From the NCBI GenBank assembly GCA_041984585.1, contig JBHIXX010000009.1, positions 1-64,000 on the forward strand: a stretch of DNA of 64,000 bases, in the 5' to 3' direction. Of this stretch, positions 49,475 through 57,867 are shown in pieces. Both the position numbers and the translations under genes were made by a program. Numbering within the stretch: the stretch's first letter is position 1; the number at the start of each line of letters is the position of its first letter. The notes under the pieces were generated by a model. It was not told where the DNA came from. It ran no database searches and worked only from the letters and a program-made list of their open reading frames with translations. This DNA is from Pseudolysinimonas_A sp041984585 (GTDB lineage Bacteria > Actinomycetota > Actinomycetes > Actinomycetales > Microbacteriaceae).

Positions 49475-50551
49475 GTGCCCGGCATCACCAACGGCGCGAT
49501 CCCGATCGCCGCTCCCCGCATCCCCGCCCCGCGCGGGCGGCTGCGCGACGAGCCCGTCGCCGGCGCCAAGCGCGTGCTCATCGCCGCTCCCCGCGGCTAC
49601 TGCGCCGGCGTCGACCGCGCGGTCGTGACGGTCGAGAAGGCGCTCGAGCAGTACGGCGAGCCGGTGTACGTGCGCAAGCAGATCGTTCACAACGTGCACG
49701 TCGTGGGCGAACTCGAGCAGCGCGGCGCGATCTTCGTCGACGACGTCGCCGAAGTGCCCGAGGGCTCGCACATCGTGTTCAGCGCCCACGGGGTGTCGCC
49801 CGCCGTCGTGCAGGGCGCCGCCGATCGCGGACTGCAGGCGATCGACGCCACCTGCCCGCTCGTCACCAAGGTGCACCGCGAGGCGACCCGCTTCTCGAAG
49901 CAGGGGCGCACCATCCTGCTCATCGGCCACGCCGGCCACGAGGAGGTCGAGGGCACGATGGGCCACGCGCCCGAGGACACGATCCTCGTCGGCACCCCGG
50001 ACGAGGCCGACACCATCGAGGTGCCCGAGGGGCGCGACCTGGTGTGGATCTCGCAGACCACGCTGAGCGTCGACGAGACGATGGAGACGGTGCGTCGGCT
50101 GCGAGAGCGGTTCCCGCACCTGCAGGATCCGCCCTCCGACGACATCTGCTACGCCACCCAGAACCGGCAGGTCGCGATCAAGAAGGTGGCCCCGGATGCC
50201 GACCTGGTGATCGTCGTCGGCTCGGCCAACAGCTCCAACAGCGTGCGGCTCGTCGAGGTCGCGCTCGAGCACGGCGCCCGCGCCGCGTACCGCATCGACG
50301 ACGCGACCGAGATCCGCCAGGAATGGCTCGACGGCGTCGCGACGGTCGGCGTCTCGAGCGGCGCCTCGGTGCCCGAGATCCTGGTGCAGGAGGTGCTCGA
50401 GCAGCTCGCCGACGCCGGCTACTCGACGGTCGACGAGGTGCGCACCGCCGAGGAGGACCTCATGTTCTCGCTGCCGAAGGAGCTGCGCCCGGCGGGCGCC
50501 GACGGCGGTCGCGGCCTCGGCGGTCGTGGCGCGGGCACGTCGACCCGGTAG
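49475..50551 (+). CDS. ispH: 4-hydroxy-3-methylbut-2-enyl diphosphate reductase
   Basis: The last enzyme of the MEP pathway, producing IPP and DMAPP with a [4Fe-4S] cluster. It has 358 residues. Three cluster cysteines are visible: C43 in PRGYCAGVDRAV, C127 in IDATCPLVTKVHREA and C225 in DDICYATQNRQ. FVSAHGVSP-like IVFSAHGVSPAV, GHEEVEGTMGHAPE and SSNSVRLVEVA with SSGASVPEILV are also conserved. A 30-residue N-terminal extension is present, and the C-terminus is Gly/Ala-rich. It feeds uppS at 39 kb, so isoprenoid supply and carrier synthesis are both in the window. Confidence 0.95.
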   Translation: MPGITNGAIPIAAPRIPAPRGRLRDEPVAGAKRVLIAAPRGYCAGVDRAVVTVEKALEQYGEPVYVRKQIVHNVHVVGELEQRGAIFVDDVAEVPEGSHIVFSAHGVSPAVVQGAADRGLQAIDATCPLVTKVHREATRFSKQGRTILLIGHAGHEEVEGTMGHAPEDTILVGTPDEADTIEVPEGRDLVWISQTTLSVDETMETVRRLRERFPHLQDPPSDDICYATQNRQVAIKKVAPDADLVIVVGSANSSNSVRLVEVALEHGARAAYRIDDATEIRQEWLDGVATVGVSSGASVPEILVQEVLEQLADAGYSTVDEVRTAEEDLMFSLPKELRPAGADGGRGLGGRGAGTSTR

Positions 50552-50648
50552 TGCCGGGGTCCGGCCGGTCGCGGGCGACCCGCTGACCCGCCTCGTCGCC
50601 GACGCCGCCGCGAAACGGCAGAATCGTCCCCGAGCGGGGAGGTGAACG

Positions 50649-51839
50649 GTGCGCATCCGTGTCCTCCCTCGCGCGACCGCCGAGACGGTCCTCACCTCCG
50701 GCATCGTCGTCGCCGGCCGCGCGGCCGGCATCGCCACCCTGCTGCTCACCATCCCGCTGCTGGTCGAGACCCTCGGCCTGCGCGGCCGCGCCGGTGACCT
50801 CGCCCTGCCCCTGCTGCTGCTCGGGCTGATGATCGGCGGACTCGTCGGCCTGCTGCTGCTCCCGAGGCTGTGGACGGTGCTCGTCTACCTGGGCGGGGGC
50901 GCCGTGGCCGTGGCGCTCTACCAGGCCGTGCTGCTCGCCGGCGACCCCGGCATCGTCGACGACGCGATGTTCCTGCTCAACCGTCCCGCGGTGGCGCTCG
51001 CCGTCGCCGGCGGCGTCGCGGTGACGGCGTGGGGAGGGATCGCGTGGGCGGCGGTGTCGTGCTCGGTCGCGCTCGCCGCATCCGCCGTCGCGTTCGCCGG
51101 GGCCGGACTGCCGTTCGACCCGGGCCTCGGGCCGTTCTTCGTGCTCGGTATCGGGGCGGTGGCCTTCGCCACTCTCGGGGTCGTGCAGGCGGGCGTGCGC
51201 CGCAGGGTGCCCGACTTCGACTCGCTCGAGGCGGAGATGCGGCTGGTCGCCCACGGCGAGGATCTCGCGCGCCGGTCGACCGCGGTGGTGCACGACACCG
51301 TGCTCAACGATCTCGCGCTGGTGATGAACGCGCCCGACCGGCTCGACGACCCCGCCCGCGATCGGCTGCGCGCCGACCTCGAGACGGTGCGCAGCCCCGA
51401 CTGGATCGCGGGCAGCGACGAGCCCTACACCGACACCGAGGCCGGGCTGCGCAACGACATCGACCGGCTGGTGAGCGAGTACCAGTGGCACGGGCTCAGC
51501 ATCCACGTGACCGGGTCGCTCGGCCGCCGGCGCCTCGCGCCGGAGGTCGCGGAGGCGCTGCTCGCCGCCATCCGCGCCTGCTTCGACAACGTCGTGCGGC
51601 ACGCCGACGCGACGACGGCGGAACTGGAGCTGTTGGTCGGCGAGGCGGAGATCACGGTGATGGTGACCGACCACGGCCGCGGGTTCGACCCCGACGCGGT
51701 CGGCGCCGACCGGCTCGGGGTGCGCACGTCGATCGTCGACCGGATGGTGGCGGTCGGCGGCGGGGCGCGGGTCTGGTCGACGCCCGGCGAGGGCACCTCG
51801 GTGATGCTCACGGTGCCGTCGCTCGGGGGGCGCCGATGA
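50649..51839 (+). CDS. sensor histidine kinase-like ATP-binding membrane protein
   Basis: A 396-residue protein with 5-6 N-terminal membrane helices (about 15-180) and a cytoplasmic GHKL ATPase. The phospho-acceptor-like helix reads STAVVHDTVLNDLALV, similar to the HD(x)ID region of NarL/DesK-type kinases. The ATPase has ACFDNVVRHADATTAELE (N box), VTDHGRGFDPD (G1) and DRLGVRTSIVDRMVAVGGGARVWSTPGEG (F/G2). The GTG at 50649 has GGGGAGG upstream. It is coupled by 4 nt (ATGA) to the next gene. No response regulator is adjacent. Signal unknown. Confidence 0.82.
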   Translation: MRIRVLPRATAETVLTSGIVVAGRAAGIATLLLTIPLLVETLGLRGRAGDLALPLLLLGLMIGGLVGLLLLPRLWTVLVYLGGGAVAVALYQAVLLAGDPGIVDDAMFLLNRPAVALAVAGGVAVTAWGGIAWAAVSCSVALAASAVAFAGAGLPFDPGLGPFFVLGIGAVAFATLGVVQAGVRRRVPDFDSLEAEMRLVAHGEDLARRSTAVVHDTVLNDLALVMNAPDRLDDPARDRLRADLETVRSPDWIAGSDEPYTDTEAGLRNDIDRLVSEYQWHGLSIHVTGSLGRRRLAPEVAEALLAAIRACFDNVVRHADATTAELELLVGEAEITVMVTDHGRGFDPDAVGADRLGVRTSIVDRMVAVGGGARVWSTPGEGTSVMLTVPSLGGRR

Positions 51840-52993
51840 GTCTCGTTGACCGGCGCGCGTTCGCGCTCTCGCCCCAGCAGGTGGACCCGCTCAGCTGGTT
51901 CACCGGCCCGCTGGTGCCGCTCGTGTTCGGGGCGCTGAGTCTCGTCTACGGCTCACTCGCCACGATCGCCACCTGGGGGAGCGTGCCCGCCCCCGGCCTG
52001 CAGCTGTTCGGCGTTCTGCTCGGCGTCGCGGGCTGCCTCGTCGTCTACCTGCGCACCCGGCCACTGCGACCGCCGATCGGATGGCCCACCGCGGCCGTCA
52101 CCATCGGCCTCGGCGTGGCCGGCGGGGTGCTGCACGCTCTCGGGGCGACGGGAGGCGGGCTCGCGATCGAGCTGTGGTGGGTGCCGTTCTCGCCCGCGCT
52201 CGTCATCGGCGCGCTCGCCCCCTACCTGCCGGCGCGGCCTCTGGCGATCGCCGGGATGGCGGCGACCGTGGTGCTGACCACGCTCGCCTCGCTCGTCGTG
52301 TGGGACGCCGACTCCGGCTGGGGGCCGGTCTCGACGGCGGTCATCATCGCCATGCCCACGGTGCTCGGCACCGTGGTGGCGGTGGCCTTCTCGGCGACCA
52401 TCGCGGCCCGCACGCTGCCTCTCATCGAGGCGCGGGCGCGCACCATGCTGACCCCGGACGCCCCGCACGACGCAGCAGCCCGCCGGAGGGAGTTCGACCG
52501 CACCGTGCGGCTCACCGCCCAGGCGATGCCGCTGCTCGAGCAGGTCGCGCGCACCGGCGAGGTGACCGCGGCCGACCGCACGCTGGCCGGACAGCTCGCG
52601 CGGCGGCTGCGCGACGACCTCGTCACCCGGTCGAACCTCACCTGGCTCGACTCGGTCGCTCAGGAGTCGGGCATCGTCGTCGTCGACACCGATCGGCGGG
52701 CGGCGGGGATGCGGATGCCGCAGCGCACCGCCCTGCGGGCACTGCTGCGGGCGCTGCTCGACCTGCCCGGCGCCCGCGACGCGGCGGTGCTGGTCGAGTT
52801 CCGCGCCCACGACGACGGCGGGACTCTCGTCGCGGTGAGCGCCGAGCTGGAGCTGCCGGAGGGCCCGCGCGCGCTGCACCTCGCCCCGAGCTACCTCGCG
52901 CTCGACGGCGCGGTCGAGGAGCTGCGCTGGCACGACGACGGTCTGGGGCTCAGCTTCCGCATCGACCCGCCCGGCCGCGACTCCGACCGCTGA
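51836..52993 (+). CDS. membrane protein coupled to the sensor kinase, degenerate kinase-like C-terminal part
   Basis: A 385-residue protein with 5-6 membrane helices (about 25-200), arranged like its partner upstream. A cytoplasmic part follows, with DRTVRLTAQAMPLLEQVARTGEV and TRSNLTWLDSVAQESGIVVVD. The C-terminal third resembles the shape of a GHKL ATPase, but its N, G1 and G2 boxes are not visible. It may form a heterodimer with the kinase, regulate it, or be unrelated. The start overlaps the kinase stop by 4 nt. Function unknown. Confidence 0.7.
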   Translation: MSLVDRRAFALSPQQVDPLSWFTGPLVPLVFGALSLVYGSLATIATWGSVPAPGLQLFGVLLGVAGCLVVYLRTRPLRPPIGWPTAAVTIGLGVAGGVLHALGATGGGLAIELWWVPFSPALVIGALAPYLPARPLAIAGMAATVVLTTLASLVVWDADSGWGPVSTAVIIAMPTVLGTVVAVAFSATIAARTLPLIEARARTMLTPDAPHDAAARRREFDRTVRLTAQAMPLLEQVARTGEVTAADRTLAGQLARRLRDDLVTRSNLTWLDSVAQESGIVVVDTDRRAAGMRMPQRTALRALLRALLDLPGARDAAVLVEFRAHDDGGTLVAVSAELELPEGPRALHLAPSYLALDGAVEELRWHDDGLGLSFRIDPPGRDSDR

Positions 52994-53062
52994 CCGCCCG
53001 AGCCGCGGTCTCGCTGCGCAGCCCATAGTCAGGCCGAGGCTCACCCGGTCGACACCGCGACG

Positions 53063-53082
53063 TCGGGCCTCGCGCGGCCCGA
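53063..53082. terminator. hairpin between the sensor pair and fbaA
   Basis: A 7-bp perfect stem (TCGGGCC/GGCCCGA) with a 6-nt loop lies between two converging genes. No T-tract is seen on either strand. Confidence 0.4.
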
Positions 53083-53097
53083 GCCGGCTGCTCGCGG

Positions 53098-54132
<1,035 letters not shown>

Positions 54133-54180
54133 GGAGACTCCTTCGGCATCGCGGCGACGGGTGCTCCCCGTCGGCTTCCG

Positions 54181-54186
54181 AGCTTA
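54181..54186 (-). promoter_or_regulatory. -10 element TAAGCT of fbaA
   Basis: TAAGCT on the minus strand, 48 nt before the ATG at 54132. The leader of about 42 nt contains AAGGAG. Confidence 0.5.
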
Positions 54187-54247
54187 GCCAGGCCCGGCGC
54201 CCCGTCCACGGTCGGATGCCGACCCCGGCCGGAGGGTGCGTGGCCGG

Positions 54248-54253
54248 TAGGCT
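54248..54253 (+). promoter_or_regulatory. -10 element TAGGCT of glpX
   Basis: TAGGCT lies about 90 nt upstream of GTG 54343. The leader contains the palindrome at 54301-54317 and CAGGAG before the start. Confidence 0.5.
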
Positions 54254-54300
54254 GGGCGGGCGCCACCGCCACCTCGGGCGCAGACCACCGTCCCCCGCGA

Positions 54301-54317
54301 CGACGCCGACGGCGTCG
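54301..54317 (+). promoter_or_regulatory. 17-bp perfect palindrome in the glpX leader
   Basis: CGACGCCG-A-CGGCGTCG is symmetric about one base. It lies in the transcribed leader of glpX about 25 nt before the start codon, so it could be an operator or a hairpin that occludes translation. Confidence 0.45.
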
Positions 54318-54342
54318 AGCGCCGAGCGCCCCAGGAGTCCCC

Positions 54343-55350
54343 GTGGCCACCGCCGAATCCGGCGATCTGTATCTGCACCCCGACCGCAACCTGGCGATGG
54401 AGCTGGTCCGCGCGACCGAGGCCGCCGCCATCCGCGCGACGCCGTTCATCGGTCACGGCGACAAGGAGGGCGCCGACGGCGCCGCCGTCGACGCGATGCG
54501 CAAGTTCCTCGGCACCGTCAACTTCTCGGGCACCGTCGTCATCGGCGAGGGCGAGAAGGACAACGCCCCGATGCTCTACAACGGCGAGGTCGTCGGCAAC
54601 GGCCGCGGCCCGGAGTGCGACATCGCCGTCGACCCGATCGACGGCACCTCGCTCACCGCCGCCGGGCGACGCAACGCGATCTCGATGATCGCGGCGAGCG
54701 ACCGCGGGTCGATGCTCGACGCGTCGAGCGTGTTCTACATGGACAAGATCGTCGGCGGCCCCGAGGCGATCGGGGTGGTCGACATCCGCCAGTCCGTGGC
54801 CGAGAACGTGCGGGCCATCGCGAAGGCGAAGGGCAAGCCGGTCGAGGAGGTGCAGGTCGGCGTGCTCGACCGTCCGCGCCACGCCGAGCTGATCGCCGAG
54901 ATCCGCCAGGCTGGGGCGGGCACGCGGCTGCTGCTCGACGGCGACGTCGCGGGCGGCATCGACGCCGCCAGCTACGACGGCCGGCTCGACCTGTGCATGG
55001 GGATCGGCGGGTCGCCCGAGGGCGTCGCCACCGCGTGCGCGATCAAGGCGCTCGGCGGGCTCATCCAGACCCGGATGGCGCCGCTCGACGACGACGAGAA
55101 GCAGCGCGGCATCGACGCGGGTCTCAAGTTCGACCACGTCTACGAGGCCGACGAGCTGGTCGCCGGCGACAACACCTTCTTCGTCGCCACCGGCGTCACG
55201 GACGGCAACCTGGTCACCGGCGTGCGCCGCAAGGGGCCGATCATCCGCACCGAGTCGATCGTGCTCCGCGCTCGCTCGGGCACCATCCGCCGGGTGAGCG
55301 CCGACCACCTCGTGTCGAAGTGGCTCGGGGAGTCGCTGCCCGGCATCTGA
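54343..55350 (+). CDS. glpX: class II fructose-1,6-bisphosphatase
   Basis: Dephosphorylates fructose 1,6-bisphosphate in gluconeogenesis. 335 residues of the GlpX type. The metal-binding signature DPIDGTSLTAAGRRNAISMIA (D97, D100) is intact, as is the upstream GEGEKDNAPMLYNGE. MGIGGSPEGVATACAIKALGG lies near 220. The GTG at 54343 follows CAGGAG. The gene is divergent from fbaA. A long nested hairpin begins directly after its stop codon. Confidence 0.94.
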   Translation: MATAESGDLYLHPDRNLAMELVRATEAAAIRATPFIGHGDKEGADGAAVDAMRKFLGTVNFSGTVVIGEGEKDNAPMLYNGEVVGNGRGPECDIAVDPIDGTSLTAAGRRNAISMIAASDRGSMLDASSVFYMDKIVGGPEAIGVVDIRQSVAENVRAIAKAKGKPVEEVQVGVLDRPRHAELIAEIRQAGAGTRLLLDGDVAGGIDAASYDGRLDLCMGIGGSPEGVATACAIKALGGLIQTRMAPLDDDEKQRGIDAGLKFDHVYEADELVAGDNTFFVATGVTDGNLVTGVRRKGPIIRTESIVLRARSGTIRRVSADHLVSKWLGESLPGI

Positions 55351-55417
55351 CCGAGCCCGCGCCAGCCGTCCCGCCCCGGATCCGTCCGGCGGCGGGACGA
55401 CGCGTCTCCGGGCTCGG
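55351..55417 (+). terminator. long nested hairpin after glpX
   Basis: Three nested perfect stems are stacked: CCGAGCCC (55351)/GGGCTCGG (55417), CGTCCCGCC (55367)/GGCGGGACG (55399), and CCGGA (55376)/TCCGG (55389). That is 22 bp of pairing starting at the base after the TGA. No T-run follows. It is probably a GC-rich transcription terminator. Confidence 0.65.
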
Positions 55418-55427
55418 ATACTCCCGT

Positions 55428-55459
55428 CGGAGTAATGCGGAGTCGGAGTATTGCGGAGT
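55428..55459 (+). repeat. two 16-bp direct repeats upstream of the TetR-ABC operon
   Basis: CGGAGTAATGCGGAGT and CGGAGTATTGCGGAGT stand side by side (15 of 16 positions equal), just before the operator palindrome. They may be extra binding sites for the same or another regulator. Confidence 0.55.
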
Positions 55460-55480
55460 GAGCGCTCACTCACTTACGCT
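55451..55480 (+). promoter_or_regulatory. promoter of the TetR-ABC operon with palindromic operator
   Basis: A -35-like TTGCGG (55451-55456) and a -10 TACGCT (55475-55480) are 18 bp apart. The perfect 16-bp palindrome GAGTGAGCGCTCACTC (55456-55471) fills the spacer. Six nt after the -10 is GTG 55487, so the mRNA is leaderless. A TetR dimer here would block the polymerase, so autorepression is likely. Confidence 0.65.
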
Positions 55481-55486
55481 CCGGGG

Positions 55487-56134
55487 GTGGTCTCCGCCCG
55501 TGACGCGTTCGTCGACACCGCCGCCTTCTCGCGGGCGCGCGAGGCCGCGGCCGGCGAGACCCGCTCGCGCGCCCGCCCGCTCGCGCCCGACGACCGCCGG
55601 CTGGCCATCCTCGACGCGGTGATCCCGCTCCTCAAGGAGCGCGGACGGGACGCGTCGACCCGTGAGATGGCGCAGGCCGCCGGCGTCGCCGAGGGCACCC
55701 TGTTCCGGGTGTTCGACGACAAGGAGAGCATCATCCGGGCCGCCGTCGACCGGTACCTGGAGCCGCACGAGCTGCGGGCCGCCCTCGAATCGCTCGACCC
55801 CGCCGACCCGACCGAGGTCAAGGTGCGGCGGGTGCTCGACCTGCTGCGGGCCCGCTTCGAGGGCGTCATCGGCCTGATGTCGGCGCTCGGGATGCACGGA
55901 CCCCCGCCCGGCCGGACGCATCGGCCGCACGAGGAGGAGTGGCGCACCATCCTCCATCGACTGTTCGCCGACGACGACCTCGCGGTGCCCGTCGACGACC
56001 TCGTGTACTTCGTGCGCCTGGTCGCCTTCGCCGGCTCCATCCCGATGTTCAGCACCCCCCACCCCTTCACCACCGAGCAGCTCGCGGACCTGATCCTCCG
56101 CGGAGTGCTCCCGTCATCCGGAAGGACCGCCTGA
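55487..56134 (+). CDS. TetR/AcrR family transcriptional regulator (of the ABC exporter)
   Basis: A 215-residue regulator. The helix-turn-helix region is RRLAILDAVIPLLKERGRDASTREMAQAAGVAEGTLFRVFDDKESI in all its parts (about 42-90). The C-terminal ligand domain is unassigned. The GTG at 55487 is set by the -10 at 55475; upstream in-frame sequence would run through the operator. The stop overlaps the first base of the ABC1 ATG (TGATG), so all three genes form one operon. It probably represses the exporter until a drug or lipid binds it. Confidence 0.88.
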   Translation: MVSARDAFVDTAAFSRAREAAAGETRSRARPLAPDDRRLAILDAVIPLLKERGRDASTREMAQAAGVAEGTLFRVFDDKESIIRAAVDRYLEPHELRAALESLDPADPTEVKVRRVLDLLRARFEGVIGLMSALGMHGPPPGRTHRPHEEEWRTILHRLFADDDLAVPVDDLVYFVRLVAFAGSIPMFSTPHPFTTEQLADLILRGVLPSSGRTA

Positions 56135-57867
56135 TGCTCGGACGCCTGCTCGTCCGCTTCCTCCGGCCGTACTGGCCGTTCATCCTGCTCGTCGTGCTGT
56201 TCCAGGCAGGGCAGTCGATCGCATCGCTCTGGCTGCCGAGCCTGAACGCCGACATCATCGACCAGGGCGTCGCCCAGGGCGACACGGGCTACGTGCTGCA
56301 GGTCGGCGGGGTGATGCTGCTGGTGACCCTCGCGCAGATCGTCTGCGCGATCATCGCCGTCTACTTCGGGGCGCGCACCGCCATGGCGTTCGGGCGCGAC
56401 GTGCGCGGCGCGATCTTCGACCGCGTCGGCGCGTTCTCGGAGCGCGAGGTGCAGCAGTTCGGGGCGCCGAGCCTCATCACCCGCACCACCAACGACGTGC
56501 AGCAGGTGCAGATGCTCGTGCTGATGACGGCGACGCTGCTGGTGTCGGCCCCGATCCTCGCCGTCGGCGGGGTGATCTTCGCCATCGGCGAGGACGTCGG
56601 GCTCTCCTGGATCCTGGTCGTCGCCATCCCCGTGCTGCTCGTCGCGGTCGCCCTGATCGTGTCGCGCATGGTCCCGTGGTTCCGCAAGATGCAGGAGCGC
56701 ATCGACCAGGTCAACCGGGTGCTGCGCGAACAGCTCTCCGGCATCCGCGTCGTCCGCGCCTTCGTGCGCGAGCCGGTCGAGACCGAGCGGTTCGCGCAGG
56801 CCAACGCCGACGTCACCGAGACGGCGCTGCGGGCGGGGCGCCTGTTCGCGCTCATGTTCCCGATCGTGATGCTGATCCTCAACGTGTCGAGCGTCGCGGT
56901 GCTGTGGCTCGGCGCCTACCGGATCGAAGACGGCAGCCTGCAGGTCGGGTCGCTCATCGCGTTCCTCAGCTACATCATCCAGATCCTGATGGCGGTGCTG
57001 ATGGCGTCGATGCTGGCGTTCATCCTGCCGCGGGCCTCGGTATCGGCCGACCGCATCGGCGCGGTGCTCGCCACCGAGTCGACCGTGCACCCGCCGACGG
57101 CTCCGGTGACCGTGCTGCGCACCCGGGGCGGCGTCGAGCTGCGGCACGCCACCTTCGCCTACCCGGGCGCCGACGAGCCCGTGCTCGACGACATCTCGTT
57201 CACCGCGTCGCCGGGCCGGACCACGGCGATCATCGGCTCCACCGGATCGGGCAAGACGACGCTGGTCAACCTGCTGCCGCGCCTGTTCGACGTCACCTCG
57301 GGCGCCGTGCTGGTCGACGACGTGGACGTGCGCGAACTCGACCCCGACCTGTTGTGGGGACGGATCGGGCTGGTCCCCCAGCGTGCCTACCTGTTCTCCG
57401 GCACGGTGGCCTCGAACCTGCGCTACGGCGACCCCGCCGCGACCGACGACGAGCTGTGGCGCGCCCTCGAGATCGCCCAGGCGGCCGACTTCGTGCGCGC
57501 CTTCCCGGAGGGGCTCGAGGCGCCGATCGCCCAGGGCGGCACCAACGTCTCCGGCGGCCAGCGGCAGCGGCTGGCGATCGCCCGGGCGCTCGTCAAGCGC
57601 CCCGAGGTCTACGTGTTCGACGACGCGTTCTCGGCCCTCGACACCGCGACCGACGCGCGGCTGCGCGCCGCGCTCGCCCGGGAGGTGTCCGACGCGACCA
57701 TGATCGTGGTCGCCCAGCGGGTGTCGACCATCGTCGACGCCGACGAGATCCTCGTGCTCGACGACGGCCGCGTCGTCGCGCGCGGCACCCACGCCGAGCT
57801 GCTCGACGGCTCGCCCGAGTACGCGGAGATCGTCGCCAGCCAGCTCTCCGCGGAGGAGGCGGCATGA
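56134..57867 (+). CDS. ABC exporter half-transporter 1 (degenerate ATP site)
   Basis: A 577-residue permease-ATPase fusion. Six helices fill residues 1-310. The nucleotide-binding domain has Walker A IGSTGSGKTTLVNLL near 367 and a canonical signature NVSGGQRQRLAIARAL near 470. Its Walker B ends FDDAFSALD with Asp in place of the catalytic Glu, and the H-loop reads VAQRVST with Gln in place of His. It therefore pairs with the next protein: its signature completes the active site, and its own ATP site is the non-hydrolytic one. GGAAGGA precedes the ATG. Confidence 0.92.
   Translation: MLGRLLVRFLRPYWPFILLVVLFQAGQSIASLWLPSLNADIIDQGVAQGDTGYVLQVGGVMLLVTLAQIVCAIIAVYFGARTAMAFGRDVRGAIFDRVGAFSEREVQQFGAPSLITRTTNDVQQVQMLVLMTATLLVSAPILAVGGVIFAIGEDVGLSWILVVAIPVLLVAVALIVSRMVPWFRKMQERIDQVNRVLREQLSGIRVVRAFVREPVETERFAQANADVTETALRAGRLFALMFPIVMLILNVSSVAVLWLGAYRIEDGSLQVGSLIAFLSYIIQILMAVLMASMLAFILPRASVSADRIGAVLATESTVHPPTAPVTVLRTRGGVELRHATFAYPGADEPVLDDISFTASPGRTTAIIGSTGSGKTTLVNLLPRLFDVTSGAVLVDDVDVRELDPDLLWGRIGLVPQRAYLFSGTVASNLRYGDPAATDDELWRALEIAQAADFVRAFPEGLEAPIAQGGTNVSGGQRQRLAIARALVKRPEVYVFDDAFSALDTATDARLRAALAREVSDATMIVVAQRVSTIVDADEILVLDDGRVVARGTHAELLDGSPEYAEIVASQLSAEEAA

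Noticed and set aside
49367..50752. Extension of xseA by about 460 codons
   Set aside because: It runs antisense through ispH, which is complete with all three cluster cysteines. XseA has its normal length from 49366.
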